Shown here: positions 57,763-64,000 of the stretch, piece after piece
Layout of the letters: every line of letters starts with the position of its first letter
How positions within the stretch are numbered: the first letter of the stretch is position 1
From: Eubacterium sp.
GTDB taxonomy: Bacteria; Bacillota; Clostridia; Oscillospirales; Acutalibacteraceae
Length of the DNA: 64,000 bases
Reading direction: 5' to 3'
Assembly: GCA_029258375.1 (NCBI GenBank)
Contig: JARHZA010000002.1
Span: forward strand, 253,001 to 317,000
Program-made: the position numbers and the translations under genes
The notes under the pieces: generated by a model
Database searches by the model: none
What the model saw: only the letters and a program-made list of their open reading frames with translations
What the model was told of the DNA's origin: nothing

Positions 57763-57767
57763 CTACT

Positions 57768-58463
57768 TTAATCCTTAGTTTCAAATTTGTATCCTACGCC
57801 CCAAACTGTTTTAAGTGCCCATTTATCAGAAACACCTTCAAGTTTTTCACGTAAACGTTTAACGTGAACGTCAATAGTTCTTGAATCACCGTAATAATCA
57901 AATCCCCAAACTTCATCAAGAAGTTGATCACGTGTGTAAACTCTGTTAGGGTTTGATGCAAAGTGATAAATAAGTTCAAGTTCTTTAGGTGGTGTATCAA
58001 CTATTTCACCATTTATTTTAAGTTCATAGTTAACAATATTTATTTCAAGTTTATCATAAACAACAGTTTTCTTTTCTGTTGTTGTGCTATCAATATTTTC
58101 TTTTGTGCGTCTTAATACAGCTTTTACACGAGCCATAACTTCTTTTGCATCAAAAGGTTTTGTAACATAGTCATCAGCACCAAGTTCAAGACCAAGAACT
58201 TTATCAAAAGTTTCACCCTTTGCAGTAAGCATAATAATAGGGGCAGAAGAAGTTTTACGAATTTCTCGGCAAACCTGCCAACCGTCCATTTTAGGAAGCA
58301 TTATATCAAGCAATACAAGGTCAGGTTCTTTTGCGTGGAATTTGTCCACAGCTTCTTGACCGTTGTTCGCAACAAAAACTGTATATCCTTCATTTTCAAG
58401 ATAAAGTTGAAGTAGTTCGCAGATGTTTATGTCATCGTCTACAACAAGAATTTTATTACTCAT
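57768..58463 (-). CDS. Response regulator, OmpR family
   Basis: ILVVDDDINICELLQLYLENEGY...LVLLDIMLPKMDGWQ...RTIDVHVKRLREKLEG. Confidence 0.96.
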   Translation of the reverse strand: MSNKILVVDDDINICELLQLYLENEGYTVFVANNGQEAVDKFHAKEPDLVLLDIMLPKMDGWQVCREIRKTSSAPIIMLTAKGETFDKVLGLELGADDYVTKPFDAKEVMARVKAVLRRTKENIDSTTTEKKTVVYDKLEINIVNYELKINGEIVDTPPKELELIYHFASNPNRVYTRDQLLDEVWGFDYYGDSRTIDVHVKRLREKLEGVSDKWALKTVWGVGYKFETKD

Positions 58464-58587
58464 AAATATAGTTCTCCTTTATTTTATAACGCATATGTTA
58501 TCATTAAATTTTGTTTATAAATATATTATTTAATTAACATTTAGTGAAGATTGTTAAAAAATCGTTAAAAAGAAATTATGTTTATTT

Positions 58588-59850
58588 TTACCAACTTTTT
58601 CCACGCTTTTCAGCACTCTCAACAAAGTCAATAAACTGTTTTGCACATCTTGGTGAACGTCCACCTTTTTTTGATGCCCATTGTTCAGCAATAAGGTGCA
58701 GTTTCTCACTTTCAACATTTATATTTCTGTCTTTAGCGATTTTATCAACAATATCAAGGTATTCTTTTTTGCTTGGGTTAATAAATGTTATTGAAAGACC
58801 AAAACGATCAGAAAGACTTAGTTGTTCTTGCATAACATCGTTTCTGTTTATATCGTTTTCCCTGTCTGAAAAATTCTCTTTAATAAGATGACGTCTGTTA
58901 GAAGTTGCATAAATTAAAGTGTTTTGTTTTCGTTCAGATAAACTTCCTTCAAGTGCTGCCTTAAGTTCTCCAAATGAGTCATCGTGTGAATCAAAACTTA
59001 AATCATCTATGTAAATAATAAATTTCATAGGGCTTTCTGCTAAAATCTCTCTAATTAAAGTTAAATCTGAGATATCGCCTTTTGAAATTTCTATCATTCT
59101 AAGTCCATCTTTAGCAAATTCATTAAGAACTGCGTGAACGGTAGAGCTTTTGCCAGTTCCTCTATCGCCATATAAAAGCACATTGTTTGCCGGAAATCCT
59201 TTTACAAAACTCTCTGTGTTATCAACAACCTTTTTTCTTTGAAGTTCATAATTTTTTAAATCTTCAAGTTTTATAGGGTCTGTTGAGGAAATAGGGAATA
59301 GAGAATGATTTCTCCAAGTAAATGCCATATATTTTGAAAATAAACCATAGCCGTTTGTTTTATGAAATTCTATAAGCTTGTTTACTTCGTTGTCCCAATT
59401 GGTTGTAAGAGGTAAACGGGCAGTTCCAACCTCCCAGTTTGGCATTGTAATTAAAATGCTTTTTAAATCTTGGTTGTCAACACTTCTAACAATATCGTCT
59501 GAAGTAATAGAAGATATTGCTTCAAGTTTCATAAGGTCGCTTTTTACACCATTTAACACAGAATCTGTTAAGTTTTCTGCATTACCAGAAGCAGCAGCTT
59601 TTGTAAAAACATTATCGTTAGTAAGAATTAACTTTGAAATATAAGATTTTAAAGATTTATGACACGAAACACTGTTAAAAAATATGCTTTGTTTTAATAG
59701 TACGCTTTCATTTTGAACGTTTAATAATAAATCAAGTAATGCATTTATTACAACGTCATTTTTTAAATCATAAATACAAAGTGATTCGATATAATATCTA
59801 ATTTTAGTTGTCTTATTCATATAAGGGTTCACTTTCTTTTTTAATATCAT
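58588..59850 (-). CDS. DUF815-family AAA+ ATPase
   Basis: NVLLYGDRGTGKSSTVHAVLNEF; KFIIYIDDLSFDSHDDSFGELKAALEGSL; ATSNRRHLIKENF. Confidence 0.92.
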   Translation of the reverse strand: MILKKKVNPYMNKTTKIRYYIESLCIYDLKNDVVINALLDLLLNVQNESVLLKQSIFFNSVSCHKSLKSYISKLILTNDNVFTKAAASGNAENLTDSVLNGVKSDLMKLEAISSITSDDIVRSVDNQDLKSILITMPNWEVGTARLPLTTNWDNEVNKLIEFHKTNGYGLFSKYMAFTWRNHSLFPISSTDPIKLEDLKNYELQRKKVVDNTESFVKGFPANNVLLYGDRGTGKSSTVHAVLNEFAKDGLRMIEISKGDISDLTLIREILAESPMKFIIYIDDLSFDSHDDSFGELKAALEGSLSERKQNTLIYATSNRRHLIKENFSDRENDINRNDVMQEQLSLSDRFGLSITFINPSKKEYLDIVDKIAKDRNINVESEKLHLIAEQWASKKGGRSPRCAKQFIDFVESAEKRGKSW

Positions 59851-59965
59851 AATTTTACTACTAAATAATAAATTTTACAAGTAATTATGAACAAAATGAT
59901 TGCTTCATATATGTTTAAAACTTAAGTGTTACAGAACAATGTTTTTTGTAGAAAATAAAAAAATC

Positions 59966-59994
59966 TTGACGGTTACCTGTAAATGTAATATAAT
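59966..59994 (+). promoter_or_regulatory. Predicted ilvC promoter
   Basis: TTGACG-N17-TATAAT; followed by ATAAACAT-N12-ATGTTTAT at 60007-60034. Confidence 0.8.
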
Positions 59995-60049
59995 GATGGC
60001 ATCTATATAAACATTTGCGGTTTCAGATGTTTATTGTGAATAAATTTAA

Positions 60050-61093
<1,044 letters not shown>

Positions 61094-61102
61094 TAATCTT
61101 CA

Positions 61103-61141
61103 TAAAAAAAAGACGCAAGTTTTACTTGCGTCTTTTTTTAT
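61103..61141. terminator. Bidirectional terminator between ilvC and radC
   Basis: AAAAAAAGACGCAAGT-ttt-ACTTGCGTCTTTTTTT. Confidence 0.9.
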
Positions 61142-61153
61142 TTATAATAAGTG

Positions 61154-61846
61154 TTATTTTGATTTAAAATAGTGCACAAAGCGAAGAGATGAACGCATAG
61201 AAAACACATCTTTTTCTCCAACAATTATATGGTCAAAAAGGTTTATGCCAAGTGGTCTTAGTAAATCTCTTGTTTTTAGTGTAAAGTCTATATCTTGAGC
61301 AGATGGTTCTGCATTTCCAAAAGGATGATTGTGAGAAATTATAACGTTAGATGCGTTGTCTGTTATAACAGCTTCTATAATTTTTCGTGGGCTAAATTCA
61401 ATTAAATTTACTGTGCCTTCTGAAATAATTCTGCAACTAATAATTCTGTTAGAATTATCAAGGGATAAAACAGCTATTTTTTCATTTTTTTCATCTTTTA
61501 AAAGGTTATTAAAGTATTCTTTTGTTTCATTGCTGTTGTTTAATTCTTTTATATTTGTGTTTCTATTTTTTCTAATTTTGCAGTTGATAGTGTTTAAAAG
61601 ACTTATAAGAAGCGCTGAATTTTCACCTATTCCGTCAACTTGCATAAGAAGTTCTGGTTTTGCCGAAAATATGTTTTCGAACGAACCAAAATGATTTATT
61701 AAGTCTTTCGCTATTGGTTTTACGTCTTTTCTTGGTATTGAATATGTTAAAAGGAGTTCAAGAAGCTCATAGTCATAGAGCGAATTATTATCACTTTTGT
61801 ATTTTTCTTTTAACCTTTTTCTATGACCGCTCGTGTAATCGTTCAT
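61154..61846 (-). CDS. RadC family JAB/MPN-domain protein
   Basis: LLTYSIPRKDVKPIAKDLINHFGS; metal motif VIISHNHPFGNAEPSAQDIDFT. Confidence 0.94.
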   Translation of the reverse strand: MNDYTSGHRKRLKEKYKSDNNSLYDYELLELLLTYSIPRKDVKPIAKDLINHFGSFENIFSAKPELLMQVDGIGENSALLISLLNTINCKIRKNRNTNIKELNNSNETKEYFNNLLKDEKNEKIAVLSLDNSNRIISCRIISEGTVNLIEFSPRKIIEAVITDNASNVIISHNHPFGNAEPSAQDIDFTLKTRDLLRPLGINLFDHIIVGEKDVFSMRSSLRFVHYFKSK

Positions 61847-61847
61847 A

Positions 61848-62807
61848 TTATTCCTCTTTGTCTTTTGATTGTTTTTTGTTTTCCATACTTCTTTTTGATT
61901 TTTGCGCTTTAATTATGTAGTGTAAAATTAAAATAATTCCAGTAGTACAAAGTAGAACAGAAACTACAATTAAAACTTTAGATATAGGAGACAGGGTGCT
62001 TTCTTTTTCCTTTTCGGGTATTATTATTTCTCCATTATCATTTAATAGGTTAGAATCTTCTTCTATATCTTCATTGTTTTCATCATAATCATTAGGGTTA
62101 TAATTAAACTTATTAGATTTATTGTTTTGCTCGTTTTGTTGCACGTTTCCATTATTATAATTGTTGTTGTTTTCTGGGTTATAATGGAATTTTGTTGGCT
62201 TTTCGATATTGTTGTTGTTAGAAGGTTTGTTTTGGTTATTTGGCTTTTGACTACTGCTTGTTGTTTTGTTTTCGGTTTCTTGTTCACTATTAAATTCTGC
62301 TTTTATACCACTCGCAATTTTATAATTATCATTATTTATTCTCAGTGAAACGGATATGTTGTTTACCAATTTTTTGTCTTCTTTATTTAAAAAACTAATA
62401 CCAAAATATATTTCTTGACCATTTCCAACTATCGGCGTGAATTTAGAAAGCATCTTAATTGATTTATTAGCATTTGCAGATGATGAAACAATGCCGTTTT
62501 TGTTAATAGATATTTTATATGAATTTACACCATTGTTTAATGAAATTAAAACAGTAGAAACATCATTACTATTTAACTTTTCTAATGAATAACTAATGTG
62601 AAAATAAAATGAGCTATCATCTTTTTCAGAAAAGTATTGATAATATCCATAAGGGTAGTTTAAAGATGAAGTTGTAATACTGTTGTTGTTCCATATAGAA
62701 TTACTGCCTATGTAGTCATCATTAAATGCAAATGCAGTTATACAAATAGATATTGTTATAAATAATGATAAAATAAATGTAATTGTTCGTTTTATAATAA
62801 TCACCAA
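61848..62807 (-). CDS. Secreted, C-terminally anchored protein with Asn-rich linker, unknown function
   Basis: Signal peptide ITFILSLFITISICITAFA; Asn-rich segment with FHYNPENNNNY / FNYNPNDYD repeat; TM VLIVVSVLLCTTGIILILHYII. Confidence 0.8.
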   Translation of the reverse strand: MVIIIKRTITFILSLFITISICITAFAFNDDYIGSNSIWNNNSITTSSLNYPYGYYQYFSEKDDSSFYFHISYSLEKLNSNDVSTVLISLNNGVNSYKISINKNGIVSSSANANKSIKMLSKFTPIVGNGQEIYFGISFLNKEDKKLVNNISVSLRINNDNYKIASGIKAEFNSEQETENKTTSSSQKPNNQNKPSNNNNIEKPTKFHYNPENNNNYNNGNVQQNEQNNKSNKFNYNPNDYDENNEDIEEDSNLLNDNGEIIIPEKEKESTLSPISKVLIVVSVLLCTTGIILILHYIIKAQKSKRSMENKKQSKDKEE

Positions 62808-63009
62808 AAATCGATATAATAATACATTATTCTACAATATTCTTTTGCAAAAGTAAAGTTTACTGAATTTAAGAATGAATAGTTATAAAGTGTTTTTGTT
62901 GTTGCTAAAACGTTACAGCTTTTTCAAATTATTGACAATGTTAATTTAGTTATGTAAAATAAGGGTATATTTATGAAAGGAAAAGCGTTAAATAACGCAA
63001 AAGACGATT

Positions 63010-63573
63010 ATGGGACTTATTGATAAAGTAGATAAAATGGCAGCGTCTAAAGGTAAAACAGTTGAAACTGTTTGGCAATTCGTAAAGTTTATAGTTGTTA
63101 GTATGCTTGCAGCAATCGTTCAATTTACACTTTTAAATGTTATTCCTTTAATTCCACAGGTTAAGGAACTATATGCTACTCCAGTAGATTGGTTTGTTTT
63201 TAATTATCCAGTAAATCATGATTTAGCAGGTGCAGTAATTTCTGGTGGTCTTGGATATTGTATTGCATTTAATGTTTCAAATATTGCGGCACAAATTGTT
63301 GCATTCTTTGTAAATAAAGAAAAAACATTTAATTCAAGTGCAAATATCGCTGTAACATTGCCAATATACATTGTATTTACAATTGCTTTAATTTGTTTTA
63401 GTGCTTGGCTTTCTCCAACACTTAACACTCTATTTACAGAAAAATGGGGCTGGGGAGATGCTCTTGCAAGAAATGTTTCAACAATGGTTTGCTCTATGCT
63501 TCAGTTCTTCTTATATTTTCCTGTTGATAAATTGTTATTCCACAAGAAAAAAGAAGATAAAAAATCTGTTTAA
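63010..63573 (+). CDS. GtrA-like integral membrane protein
   Basis: Four predicted TMs; VWQFVKFIVVSMLAAIVQFTLLNVI...NIAAQIVAFFVNKEKTFNS. Confidence 0.82.
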   Translation: MGLIDKVDKMAASKGKTVETVWQFVKFIVVSMLAAIVQFTLLNVIPLIPQVKELYATPVDWFVFNYPVNHDLAGAVISGGLGYCIAFNVSNIAAQIVAFFVNKEKTFNSSANIAVTLPIYIVFTIALICFSAWLSPTLNTLFTEKWGWGDALARNVSTMVCSMLQFFLYFPVDKLLFHKKKEDKKSV

Positions 63574-63602
63574 CACAAAAGTCTATAATTGAAAATAAAA
63601 GA

Positions 63603-63641
63603 AAACAGGGAATGATATGAAAAACATATCATTCCCTGTTT
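63603..63641 (+). terminator. Strong hairpin terminator
   Basis: AAACAGGGAATGATATG-aaaaa-CATATCATTCCCTGTTT, 17-bp perfect stem. Confidence 0.8.
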
Positions 63642-63646
63642 GTTTA

Positions 63647-63676
63647 AAAGCACTGCCGCTTATCAGTGCTTTTTGA
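63647..63676 (-). terminator. Terminator of the glnQ-like gene
   Basis: AAAAGCACTG-ccgcttat-CAGTGCTTTTT. Confidence 0.75.
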
Positions 63677-63691
63677 ATAAAAGTATTATAA

Positions 63692-64000
63692 TTATAATAC
63701 TTTGGAAAGGAAATCTTTAAGTCTTGGATTTTGAGGGTTTGTAAAGAATTCTTGTGGTGAATTTTCTTCTTGAATAATACCGTCATCCACAAAAAGAACT
63801 TTAGATGCAACTTCACGAGCAAATCCCATTTCGTGTGTTACAACAACCATAGTCATTCCATTATCTGCAAGACCTTTCATAACTTGAAGAACTTCTCCAA
63901 CCATTTCTGGATCAAGTGCAGAGGTAGGTTCGTCAAATAACATAACTTTAGGGTTCATTGCAAGAGAACGAACAATTGCAACTCTCTGTTTTTGACCACC
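63692..64000 (-). CDS. Polar amino acid ABC transporter ATP-binding protein (GlnQ-like), 3' part; truncated by the window
   Basis: [65 protein letters not shown], open to the right edge. Confidence 0.93.
   Translation of the reverse strand, partial: GGQKQRVAIVRSLAMNPKVMLFDEPTSALDPEMVGEVLQVMKGLADNGMTMVVVTHEMGFAREVASKVLFVDDGIIQEENSPQEFFTNPQNPRLKDFLSKVL

Overview
The window is AT-rich chromosomal DNA that looks like a Gram-positive anaerobe (Clostridia/Ruminococcus-like; inferred from gene families and promoter/terminator style). It is mostly housekeeping and accessory metabolism. I see no rRNA, tRNA, CRISPR array, transposase or prophage block. Main contents, in order: MacB/FtsX-type ABC exporter; two-component system; domain-swapped GH3 beta-glucosidase; ECF sigma factor with a membrane-anchored beta-propeller partner; CydDC-like ABC pair plus YgbA_NO protein behind a triple palindrome; teichoic-acid locus (two CDP-glycerol glycerophosphotransferases, TagD, MBOAT, SGNH/DltD-like); YesMN-type sensor system with its own sugar-binding lipoprotein facing an mgl-type sugar ABC operon; SNF transporter; ThiI / cysteine desulfurase / HAD-Nudix fusion / thioesterase operon; a small LexA-box-like operon encoding a sigma-region-4-like protein; a candidate sRNA; alr; phosphoglucomutase; ComM; LUD protein; TetR plus a five-gene GlpA-like/GlpB-like/DUF1667/FGGY/AGPS-like redox operon; IlvA-RidA; RR-HK-HtrA operon; DUF815 ATPase; IlvC; RadC; GtrA; and a partial GlnQ-type ATPase. 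The strongest leads are (1) an SOS-like box inside the spacer of a near-consensus promoter for an unknown small operon, (2) an independent sRNA candidate with a consensus promoter and terminator, (3) three phased GTTAG-N6-CTAAY operators in front of a CydDC/YgbA_NO operon, (4) the ECF/beta-propeller module with a shared promoter motif, and (5) the TetR-controlled redox operon. All assignments come from reading the sequence; no searches were run.
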